Source: Bifidobacterium cebidarum (GTDB lineage Bacteria; Actinomycetota; Actinomycetes; Actinomycetales; Bifidobacteriaceae). Taken from it: a DNA stretch of 64,000 nt. The stretch is from positions 266,370 through 330,369 of the forward strand of contig NZ_WBVS01000003.1 of assembly GCF_009193305.1 (NCBI RefSeq), given 5' to 3'. How positions within the stretch are numbered: the first letter of the stretch is position 1; every line of letters begins with the position of its first letter. Positions 47,027 to 54,664 of the stretch are shown here, piece by piece. The notes beneath the pieces were generated by a model, which saw only the letters and a list, made by a program, of their open reading frames with translations, did not search any database and had not been told where the DNA came from. The position numbers and the translations under genes are program-made.

Positions 47027-48805
47027 ATGTCCAGTACCGTGCGCGTACGCGTGTTCAAAATATCCGCCGCAATCATCACCATCGCCATCGCACTGGGCCT
47101 GTGCCTGTTCTACCAGGACGACGTAAGCGCAGCAATCAAGCAGCGCCGCGTGGAGCGCTTGAACGCCCAAGTGGAGAACATCTACACCACCGACTACCAG
47201 TCCATGATGGACGAGCAGCTCGCCGAAGAGCGTGACAGCAAAGAACGCACAGTAGATGACATCTACACCAAAGTGAATCCGTACGGCACGAACACCACAT
47301 CCATGTACGTGTATTTCACCACCGATGAGGCCTCTACCGTGAGCTACACGGTCTCCGCGGACGGATACCCGGATTACACCGCCACCGCGGTAACCAGTGA
47401 TGAGGCCGCGAGCGCCATCCGCTCCGCCATCAACGCTTCGGAAAGCTCCACCGGCGATACGCTGAGTCCCAGCGCTTCCGATGAGGATTCCGCGGCCTCC
47501 ACCGTGTCCGAGGATTCACTGGCTTCCACCACGCATGAATTCCTGGTGCTGGGTCTGATCCCTGAAGTGAAGAACACCGTGACGCTGACCATCACCGCCG
47601 CTGACGGCACCGCCGTCACTCGTACCATCACTCAGAATGGTCCGAAGCTGCTTGGCAGCGAGGAAATCAAGCTTCAAGAGACCACAGCACCGGATAGCAC
47701 CACGCTCGGCGAGCTCGGCAACGGCCTCTACGCCATTCTGGGCAATGATTCCAACGAGCAGGACTTCATGTACTACTACGACGCGAACGGCGTGCTACGC
47801 GGTGAAGTACCGGTGCTCTACTACCGTTCCCATCGTCTGCTGTTCGACAACAATGGCTTGATGTGGCTGTCCGCCTCCACCAAGAATTTCGTGGCGATGA
47901 ACCGTCTCGGCAAGATTGTGAAGAACATCGATCTGGGTGATCGCTTTATTCTTCACCACGACTATGCGCTGGATTCCGACGGCAACATCGTCTCCCTGGC
48001 GACCGATCTGAAGCGCAGCGATCATGCGGTGCAGGATCAGGTGATCAAGGTCGACACCAGCACCGGCAAGGTGAGCCTCTTGGTTGATTTCGGCGAGCTG
48101 TTCGCCGACTACAAGTCCTCCACCGACCATTCCGGCATCGACGAATCAGATCCGACCGCCAAAAACCGTTGGGACTGGATTCACTTCAACACGATTCAGC
48201 TGATGGATGATGGCTCCGCGCTGCTTTCCGCGCGTGAAACCTCCACGATGATCAAAATCAACGACATCGAGGGGACGCCGAAACTGGATTACATGATCGG
48301 CGAGCCCACGGTGTGGGACGGCACCGATGAACAGGATTCCTTCCTGACCAAGGTGGGCGACTTCGGCGATACCGGCGGCCAGCATTCCATCACCGTGCAG
48401 TATGATTCCACGTTGCCGGCCGGCCAGTATTACGTCTATCTGTTCGACAACAACTTTGGCTATGCCATGACCCGCCCGGACTTCGATTGGACGGTGATCG
48501 ACGGCATCTCCACCGCCCAATCGTCCAAGGATAAGAACTCGAACTCCCAGTTCCGCAAGTATCTGGTCGACGAAACAGCGGGCACCTACACCGAGGTGCA
48601 GTCCTTCGACGTGCCATACTCCCCGTACGTCTCCTCAGCGCAGGAGCTTTCCGATGATCTCAATCTGGTGGATACCGGCATGCAGGGCGTGTTTGGCGTG
48701 TATGACGATAACGGCGATCTGAAGGCCCAATACACGATGAACCTCTCCACCGCGTACATCTACCGCGTCTACCAGTACGGTTTCCGCGGCTTCTACTTCG
48801 CGTAG
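47027..48805 (+). CDS. Aryl-sulfate sulfotransferase (ASST)-like surface protein
   Basis: The 592-residue protein has an N-terminal anchor (ISAAIITIAIALGLCLFYQ), a ~180-residue linker and beta-sandwich domain, and a C-terminal six-bladed propeller of the ASST type. HHDYALDSDGNIV, RWDWIHFNTIQLMDDGSALLSARETST and GGQHSITV sit where the catalytic and sulfate-binding His and Arg residues of bacterial ASST lie. ASST moves sulfate between phenols without PAPS. AAGGA precedes ATG 47027; the frame opens at 46997. The substrate in this organism is unknown, and the enzyme should face outside. Confidence 0.8.
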   Translation: MSSTVRVRVFKISAAIITIAIALGLCLFYQDDVSAAIKQRRVERLNAQVENIYTTDYQSMMDEQLAEERDSKERTVDDIYTKVNPYGTNTTSMYVYFTTDEASTVSYTVSADGYPDYTATAVTSDEAASAIRSAINASESSTGDTLSPSASDEDSAASTVSEDSLASTTHEFLVLGLIPEVKNTVTLTITAADGTAVTRTITQNGPKLLGSEEIKLQETTAPDSTTLGELGNGLYAILGNDSNEQDFMYYYDANGVLRGEVPVLYYRSHRLLFDNNGLMWLSASTKNFVAMNRLGKIVKNIDLGDRFILHHDYALDSDGNIVSLATDLKRSDHAVQDQVIKVDTSTGKVSLLVDFGELFADYKSSTDHSGIDESDPTAKNRWDWIHFNTIQLMDDGSALLSARETSTMIKINDIEGTPKLDYMIGEPTVWDGTDEQDSFLTKVGDFGDTGGQHSITVQYDSTLPAGQYYVYLFDNNFGYAMTRPDFDWTVIDGISTAQSSKDKNSNSQFRKYLVDETAGTYTEVQSFDVPYSPYVSSAQELSDDLNLVDTGMQGVFGVYDDNGDLKAQYTMNLSTAYIYRVYQYGFRGFYFA

Positions 48806-48808
48806 GTA

Positions 48809-49594
48809 TCAGGCTTTCGCAGCCTCGTACCTGCGACGAATCAAATCCTCATAGAACGCCACGGCATCCTGAGGAGTGCCATCGAACACAACCGTGTGCT
48901 CATCCAATACGAGCGCACGGTCGATTGCATATTCGGGCCGGCGAATCATGTCCGTGTCATGCGTGGCGAAAATCACCTGCTTGTCATAGCTGAACAGCGC
49001 TTTGGCCACATGTGCGGTGCCGATTTCATCCAAACCTTTGCTGGGCTCATCGGCGACGATTGCGCTCGGTTCGAAGCTTAACGCCGCGGCAATGGCCAGC
49101 AGATGGCGTTTGAGCGAATCAAGCTCACTGGCCTTCGCGCGCGAGACCTGCGCCAGATCGAAATGCGCGAACAGGTTGCCGATACGGGCCTGACGCTCCC
49201 CCTCGGGGATCTTATGCTTTTTCAGCGCTTCGGAAACGGCTTCGGAGATGTTCTCCGCACGATAGAACGAGTTCGGAATCTCCTCACGGCGCACGATGCC
49301 TACCAAGTCGTTGATGCGCTTGGCGTCCTTCTTGATACTGGGGTCGAGTCGCTCTTCTCCGCCTTCGACACGGACCGCCCCTGCGGTGGCTTTCAACGTG
49401 CCATCCAGCAATCCCAGAAGGGTGGATTTGCCGGCGCCGTTCAGCCCGATAACTGCCACACGCTTCTCGCTGATGGTCAATGCGGTAGGCGCGAGGCCCA
49501 ATTGACCGTCATCATAGGTGTGCCCGGCCTGCTCGAGGCGGAAGGTCAGCGATTGCGGGCGTGGCAGTTCTTTGGACTTGAAGAAGAATCCCAT
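48809..49594 (-). CDS. ABC transporter ATPase, EcfA/CbiO-like, atypical signature
   Basis: A 261-residue single ATPase domain with GLNGAGKSTLLG (Walker A), AIVADEPSKGLDE (Walker B) and IFATHDTDM (H-loop). The LSGGQ signature is replaced by SELDSLKRHLLA, so the nucleotide sandwich would be unusual. No membrane partner is adjacent; it may serve an ECF transporter elsewhere. AGGCGG lies before ATG 49594 (frame open to 49621). Its start precedes the stop of the aminotransferase gene by 17 bp, so they are probably cotranscribed. Confidence 0.75.
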   Translation of the reverse strand: MGFFFKSKELPRPQSLTFRLEQAGHTYDDGQLGLAPTALTISEKRVAVIGLNGAGKSTLLGLLDGTLKATAGAVRVEGGEERLDPSIKKDAKRINDLVGIVRREEIPNSFYRAENISEAVSEALKKHKIPEGERQARIGNLFAHFDLAQVSRAKASELDSLKRHLLAIAAALSFEPSAIVADEPSKGLDEIGTAHVAKALFSYDKQVIFATHDTDMIRRPEYAIDRALVLDEHTVVFDGTPQDAVAFYEDLIRRRYEAAKA

Positions 49595-49610
49595 GCCGCC
49601 TATTGTAGGC

Positions 49611-50786
49611 CTAGCCTGCAAGGAGAGCAGCCACTTCCTCTAAGACCGCACGCACATTGCGCTCAAATTCCTCCGGTTCCGGCAGCAGGGAAATGGCCAA
49701 ATAGCCATTAGACGTCATATCGAAGAAGTATCCGGGCTGGCCGCTGAGCCCATGATGTCCAATCAGACCTAATACCAGCTCATTTTCATCAATCACCGAA
49801 GGCACGCGCAGCAATACGTTCCATCCGCCTTCGGCGCGCAATACGCTTACCAGACCCTGAGGGTCGGCGTCGAGCATCGCATGAAGCCGATCTAGATTGC
49901 CGCGCACCCGCTCCTGCACTTTCGCGGTTTGCGCGGGAGCGACCTCAAGCAGCGCGGGAATCTTCTCGGCGATGATGTCGCTCATCGGCAGGTAGTCGTC
50001 GGCAATGACATCAAGTCGGCGCTTGGCCTCAGCCACATCATCAGCAGGTCCGGAGACCTGAATCCAACCGACTTTGGCATGCGGCGCGGCCAGCATTTTG
50101 GAAAAACCATCGAGCGCGAACGTCAATACCTCCGGTTCTCCGGCAAGTCGTGCGTTGCCGGAGAACGGCTCCAGACCATAGTCATAGAACACTTCGTCGG
50201 CAATCAACGCAATACCGTGTTCGCGGCACAGATTCACTATGGCTTTGCGCTCATCGGGCTTCACATACGAACCTGATGGATTGTTGGGATTGATCAGCAC
50301 CAATGCGCGAATATCCGCGCCATTCGGCGAGCCAAGGATCTCCTCGAGGCCGGAGACGTCGATGAACCAAGAGCCGTCGAATTGCAGCTGGTATTCCACG
50401 GTTTCCACGCCCTCGAGCCGTGCGATGGATTCGATCAGCGGGTAGCCGGGCTTTGGCGCCAGCACCGCGTCACCGGGGTCGCACAGGAGTTTGATCAGCC
50501 ATGAATACGCTTCGGAGGTGGAGCTGAGTATGTATAGGTCATCCTCATGCACCGGCAGCGCTCCCCCGTCCGAAAGGAATGCCGCCAAGGTCTCCCGCGC
50601 CGCTCGGGGGCCGCGTGGATCGGCCGTATACACGTTCGGCACCAATGCAGGAGCCAGACCGTGACGCGTGGGATTGGAATCATTGAGCTTGCCAAGCGTT
50701 ATGCCCCGCACCTTGGCTTGGGCTTCCGCGGCGGCAATCGGGTTCGGGGCGCTGATATCCACTCGAGAGGAGAAATGCACGGTCAT
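49611..50786 (-). CDS. PLP-dependent aminotransferase, class I/II
   Basis: A fold-type I aminotransferase of 391 residues. LINPNNPSGSYV binds the cofactor ring, ALIADEVFYDYG carries the conserved Asp and Tyr, and FALDGFSKMLAAPHAKVGWI carries the Schiff-base lysine followed by the phosphate-binding Lys/Arg region. It resembles aspartate/alanine-type enzymes; the substrate pair cannot be fixed. GGGAG lies before ATG 50786, which is favoured over upstream ATGs at 50798 and 50813. It forms a likely operon with the ABC ATPase downstream. Confidence 0.88.
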   Translation of the reverse strand: MTVHFSSRVDISAPNPIAAAEAQAKVRGITLGKLNDSNPTRHGLAPALVPNVYTADPRGPRAARETLAAFLSDGGALPVHEDDLYILSSTSEAYSWLIKLLCDPGDAVLAPKPGYPLIESIARLEGVETVEYQLQFDGSWFIDVSGLEEILGSPNGADIRALVLINPNNPSGSYVKPDERKAIVNLCREHGIALIADEVFYDYGLEPFSGNARLAGEPEVLTFALDGFSKMLAAPHAKVGWIQVSGPADDVAEAKRRLDVIADDYLPMSDIIAEKIPALLEVAPAQTAKVQERVRGNLDRLHAMLDADPQGLVSVLRAEGGWNVLLRVPSVIDENELVLGLIGHHGLSGQPGYFFDMTSNGYLAISLLPEPEEFERNVRAVLEEVAALLAG

Positions 50787-50850
50787 AGGCTCCCACATTA
50801 GAACCTGCCCCACCCTTTTCCCCGACTTGCTTCAATGCAATTCATCGGCA

Positions 50851-50883
50851 CAACAAAAAGGCCCTCCTCGCAGAGGAGAGCCT
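50851..50883 (-). terminator. Terminator after ppgK
   Basis: On the minus strand AGGCTCTCCTC pairs with GAGGAGGGCCT-like bases (one U-G pair), followed by TTTTTGTTG, just past the ppgK stop at 50909. Confidence 0.85.
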
Positions 50884-50908
50884 GAAAGCGATACTATTAT
50901 CGCCTATA

Positions 50909-51676
50909 TCACTGCTGCTTGGTGCTGGCGTAGTAGGCGGCGCCTACGATACCGGCCTGGTTGCGCAGCTTGGCGGGCACAATCGGCGTCTTGATATCCA
51001 CGTACGGCAGGAACTTCTCGCTCACACGGCTCACGCCACCGCCCACGGTGAACAGATCCGGATTGAAGTACTTCTCCATAAGGCCGTAGTACTTGGTCAG
51101 TCGCTTGGCCCACTTCTTGTAGCCCAGGTCCTCGTTCTCGCGCACGGCGGAGGAAGCATATTTCTCGGCATCCAAATGCTTGGCGCTCAGAATGATATGC
51201 CCCAGTTCCGTGTTCGGAATCAACTGGCCGTTGTAGATCAGAGCGGTGCCGATGCCGGTGCCCAGTGTGGTAGCGATGACCAGACCCTCCTGGCCCTTGG
51301 CGGCGCCGTACTGCACTTCGGCAAGGCCTGCAGCATCGGCGTCGTTCACCACAACGACCGGGCGGCCGCATGCTTCGGAGAACACTTCAGTGACGTCCAC
51401 GCCAATCCAGGACTGGTCGAGGTTGGCCATGAAGTCCAGCTTCTGCCCGGGCTTGATCGGAGCCGGGAATGCGATGCCCACCGGAGCGGATTCGGGAACC
51501 TCGAAGTGATCGAGCTGCTGCTTAACGATGGCAGCCACAGCCTGAGGCGTGGAAACCTCCGGGGTCAGGATCTTGAGACGGGGCTCGGCGAAATCGCCCT
51601 TCTCCAGATCAACCGGTGCCGCCTTGATGCCGGAACCGCCAATGTCAACGCCAAAAGCCTGTGCAGTTTCAATCAT
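50909..51676 (-). CDS. ppgK: Polyphosphate glucokinase
   Basis: PpgK phosphorylates glucose with polyphosphate (or ATP) in the cytoplasm, feeding glucose 6-phosphate to the bifid shunt. The 255-residue ROK-type kinase has [19 protein letters not shown] at the N-terminus, the long form of the phosphate motif typical of Ppg[13 protein letters not shown] with the catalytic Asp, and [19 protein letters not shown] lies before ATG 51676; the frame opens further upstream at 51781 without support. It is divergent from the nitroreductase gene. Confidence 0.93.
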   Translation of the reverse strand: MIETAQAFGVDIGGSGIKAAPVDLEKGDFAEPRLKILTPEVSTPQAVAAIVKQQLDHFEVPESAPVGIAFPAPIKPGQKLDFMANLDQSWIGVDVTEVFSEACGRPVVVVNDADAAGLAEVQYGAAKGQEGLVIATTLGTGIGTALIYNGQLIPNTELGHIILSAKHLDAEKYASSAVRENEDLGYKKWAKRLTKYYGLMEKYFNPDLFTVGGGVSRVSEKFLPYVDIKTPIVPAKLRNQAGIVGAAYYASTKQQ

Positions 51677-51870
51677 CGTTGACCTTCCTTTCGTTTGGGA
51701 CGAGGAATCACTTTGCCCTAAGTGTAACGCCGCGCAAAGCACATTCCAAAGATTGCGGCCACGCGTTGCAATCGTGTGCATCGGCTACGTAGTCGATGTT
51801 TCGACGACACACTCGAAAAGTCCGGCGTTGCGCATGCTGCGCCGACGGGGAACGGGTAATAATAAGAGGC

Positions 51871-52656
51871 ATGGCAGAACATAATCAACTTATTGATGCG
51901 ATTAATATTCGTACCGCGGTGCGCGCCTATGATGACGAGCCAATCGATGACGATGCGGCACGTCAGCTTGAAATGGCATTGCAGCCGGTCAACCTGCTCG
52001 GCAATCTGAACCTGCAGCTGGTGTTGAACCAGCCCAAAGTGTTCGAGGAGGCGAACGCCTCCGGTCATTTGACCGGCGCCGCGAACTATCTGGCTCTGGT
52101 GGTCCCTAAGGGTGACGAGCAGGCCAGGGAACGCGCCGGCTTTTATGCCGAACGTGTGGTGCTTACCGCGACCCTCCGCGGCCTGGCCACCCTGTGGGTG
52201 GCCGGCTCTTGGAACAAGACCGAGGCCGCCAAGCATTGCCGCATCGCCGGCAACGAGGAACTATTGCTGGGCGTGGTGATCGGTCATCCGAAAAATCATC
52301 TGGCTTACCAGTCGATGACCTACGACGAGCTGTGCGAGCGTCAGCGCACGCACCGTTCCTGCAAGACCTATGAACAGTTCACCGTCACGATGGGCGACGA
52401 GGCTCGTGCACAGGCTCCGGACTGGTTCAGGGCCGGTGTCGAAGCCGCGATGAAGGCACCGAGCGCGATGAACCGCCAGCCGATCACATTCTCCTATAAT
52501 CCAGATGATGATACCGCGGCCGCGCATATCGACACGACCGCAGGCGACGAACATCACGCGTTGAACGATTTGGGTATCGCCAAGCTGCACTTCCAGATCG
52601 GTGCCGGTCAGGGCCAATGGGCCTGGGGCGACGGAGGCCTGTTCATTCACCAGTGA
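51871..52656 (+). CDS. Nitroreductase-family flavoprotein
   Basis: The 261-residue protein belongs to the FMN-dependent nitroreductase superfamily. AINIRTAVRAYDDEPID is the N-terminal FMN phosphate-contacting motif (usually RRSxRxF). GLATLWVAGSWNKTEA and LLLGVVIGHPK form the central and C-terminal FMN site. The C-terminal ~90 residues (PDWFRAGVEAAMKAPSAMNRQPITFSY) look like a second, degenerate repeat of the fold. AAGAGGC precedes ATG 51871. Substrate unknown. Confidence 0.8.
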   Translation: MAEHNQLIDAINIRTAVRAYDDEPIDDDAARQLEMALQPVNLLGNLNLQLVLNQPKVFEEANASGHLTGAANYLALVVPKGDEQARERAGFYAERVVLTATLRGLATLWVAGSWNKTEAAKHCRIAGNEELLLGVVIGHPKNHLAYQSMTYDELCERQRTHRSCKTYEQFTVTMGDEARAQAPDWFRAGVEAAMKAPSAMNRQPITFSYNPDDDTAAAHIDTTAGDEHHALNDLGIAKLHFQIGAGQGQWAWGDGGLFIHQ

Positions 52657-52657
52657 T

Positions 52658-52690
52658 AAAAAAAGCTCCCTCTGATGAGAGAGCTTTTTC
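52658..52690. terminator. Two-way terminator between nitroreductase and glycosyltransferase
   Basis: AAAAAGCTCCCTC pairs with GAGAGAGCTTTTT (one mismatch) around a TGAT loop. Flanking A and T runs make it functional for both converging genes. Confidence 0.88.
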
Positions 52691-52694
52691 CTAT

Positions 52695-53708
52695 TTACTC
52701 CAGCGGAGGCATCGGCTTCCAGTCGGGATCGTGCATGAGCTTGCGTGAATCCCACCAGCCTTGGGCGATCTTGGACAAACCTGTTTTCACATGTTCGCGA
52801 TCCACCATCACGAGGCGAATCACTTCCTTGATCGCGGTCAGCACGGTGCCCAGACCGAAGATCAGCGGGTGGAAGTCGCCATGCACCATAAAGTAACGGG
52901 CCATGTAGCCACGGTTGCGCATGATGTGGTAACGGTTCATGTCGGAGGTGGAGTTGAGCTGGCGCACACCGGCGATGTCCCAATTGCCGATTTCGCGGGT
53001 GCGGCGCAGAATCACATCCGGCACCACAATCGGATTCGTGACCTTGCTGGCACGGTAGCCGTAGATCGTGTCATCCCAGTAGATGAAGAAGCGTGGATCC
53101 GGCAGACCGATGGCCTTGACCACACGGCGGTTGAACAGGCCGCCCTCGAAGCATAGCGTGTCCATCACACGGTAGCCGGCCGGGCCGAACGCGGCCGGAG
53201 CGATGGGGTTCGGGATGCCCAGCGGCACATTGAAATCGTACTGCCAGTAGAACGGGCCGCCATCGTAGTCATAGCGGGATCCCTGAATGACCTCATGCTT
53301 ACCGGTCCACTTGGCGAGCTTGTCAATGGCGTCCGGCAGCACAGCCACATCGTCGTCCATCACCCAGAACCATTCGGCACCAAGCTCGTAGGCCTTCTTC
53401 ACGCCTGCGGAGAAACCACCCGCGCCACCGAGATTCTCGGTTTGCGGGGCATACACCACGCGCCCCTCGTTGCCGGAGAGATCCGCCACGGTAGTCCCCC
53501 ACTGGCCGGTCACCTTCGCGGAGAATTCACGAACCATGTCGGCGGTCTTGTCGGAGTGCTCGTTGTCGACGATGATGATGCGCCAAGGTGCCTGTTCCAG
53601 CGCGAGAATCGAATCGAACAGCACTTCAAGCAGCTGCTGGCGCTTGAATGTGGTGACGATCAGGGCAAGTTTGTTGATGGTTCGCTTTGCGGCGTGCTTT
53701 TCACTCAT
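52695..53708 (-). CDS. GT2 glycosyltransferase, galactofuranosyltransferase-like
   Basis: The ~337-residue protein has a GT-A fold of family 2: LALIVTTFKRQQLLEVLFDSI, IIIVDNEHSD, WFWVMDDDVAV (the DDD variant of the DXD metal site) and IYWDDTIYGYR with the catalytic acidic pair. It resembles GlfT-type enzymes that add galactofuranose to cell-wall glycans, but no arabinogalactan context is near. Start candidates are ATG 53708, 53717 and 53726; GGAA lies before 53708. It shares a divergent region with the FMN riboswitch. Confidence 0.85.
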   Translation of the reverse strand: MSEKHAAKRTINKLALIVTTFKRQQLLEVLFDSILALEQAPWRIIIVDNEHSDKTADMVREFSAKVTGQWGTTVADLSGNEGRVVYAPQTENLGGAGGFSAGVKKAYELGAEWFWVMDDDVAVLPDAIDKLAKWTGKHEVIQGSRYDYDGGPFYWQYDFNVPLGIPNPIAPAAFGPAGYRVMDTLCFEGGLFNRRVVKAIGLPDPRFFIYWDDTIYGYRASKVTNPIVVPDVILRRTREIGNWDIAGVRQLNSTSDMNRYHIMRNRGYMARYFMVHGDFHPLIFGLGTVLTAIKEVIRLVMVDREHVKTGLSKIAQGWWDSRKLMHDPDWKPMPPLE

Positions 53709-53840
53709 GGGTTCCATTCTATGCACACTTGTTCCCTAGCTCACACGAACGGTGTTCAGCGCGAGCAGCTGCATCGTTTTTTGCCCACAATGAAATGCAG
53801 CTTGCATCTGTACGTGCCATGGCGTATGAATGTGCCTGTC

Positions 53841-53982
53841 AGTTTCAGGGAAGGTGAAATTCCTTACTGGCGGTGATTCTGCGCCCGGGATGCAAAACGG
53901 ACGTGCAGACGAGCCCGCGACCCGCGGAAGCGGCTGATTCGGTGAGATTCCGAAGCCAACGGTATAGTCCGGATGGAAGAAA
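53841..53982 (+). promoter_or_regulatory. FMN riboswitch (RFN element) upstream of ribU
   Basis: AGTTTCAGGGAAGGTGAAAT and CCTTACTGGCGGTGATTCTG open the element; AGCCCGCGACCCGCGG, GATTCGGTGAGATTCCG and AAGCCAACGGTATAGTCCGG then GATGGAAGAAACG close it, matching the conserved RFN core. The closing P1 strand GAAAC is directly followed by GAGGG, the ribU ribosome site, so FMN binding probably blocks translation. Confidence 0.96.
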
Positions 53983-53993
53983 CGAGGGCTCCG

Positions 53994-54638
53994 ATGAGCA
54001 TTTCTTCGCGCATTCGCATGCAAGCAATCCGTTCCGTCACACCCGAGGCGGAAGGCGCAGCCGGTTCGGCCACCAACGCCAAGCTCGGTTCGCACTCCAC
54101 CGGTGTCGCCGATTCCGGCCGCTGGTCCACCAGGCGCATCGCCATGTACGCCCTGTTCGTGGCGCTGGCCATGGTCACCAGCTTCATTGAGTTCCCGATT
54201 ACACCAGTCGCCTGGCTGAAGTATGACCCGTCCGGCATCGTCTGTCTGATCGCCGGCTTCGCATACGGCCCATCCGCCGCCGCCATCGTCTCCGTGCTGG
54301 GCTTCGTTCCTCATATGTTCGCCGACCCATGGGGTTCGCTGATGGCTGTGCTCGTGGCACTGTGCCTGTCCGTTCCGGCTTCGCTAATCTACCGTAAGAT
54401 CCGCTCCCGCAAGGGCGCCGCCCTCGGCATTCTCGCCGGAGCCGTGCTGGCCATCGTGGCCGCGCTGCTCGGCAACCTGGTGATTACCCCAATCTACGCG
54501 CACATGTCGTACGCCGCGGTCGCCGCCATGATCCTGCCGATTCTGCTGCCGTTCAACCTAGCGAAGATGGCCATCCACGCCGTGGTGACCTTCCTGATCT
54601 ACAAGCCCATCTCCAACCTGCTCTCCAAGCAGCAGTGA
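53994..54638 (+). CDS. ribU: Riboflavin ECF transporter S component RibU
   Basis: RibU binds riboflavin for ECF-driven uptake. The 214-residue protein has a ~40-residue polar N-terminus, then about six membrane segments starting at RIAMYALFVALAMVTSFIEFP, with LKYDPSGIVCLIAGFAYGPSAAAIVSVLGFVPH (RibU/YpaA-like, with Lys-Tyr-Asp-Pro at the binding site) and a basic C-terminal loop. GAGGG precedes ATG 53994. The FMN riboswitch upstream supports the substrate. The fused energising module follows 26 bp later. Confidence 0.94.
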   Translation: MSISSRIRMQAIRSVTPEAEGAAGSATNAKLGSHSTGVADSGRWSTRRIAMYALFVALAMVTSFIEFPITPVAWLKYDPSGIVCLIAGFAYGPSAAAIVSVLGFVPHMFADPWGSLMAVLVALCLSVPASLIYRKIRSRKGAALGILAGAVLAIVAALLGNLVITPIYAHMSYAAVAAMILPILLPFNLAKMAIHAVVTFLIYKPISNLLSKQQ

Positions 54639-54664
54639 GCGCCAAGCAATAAGTATCACCAACA

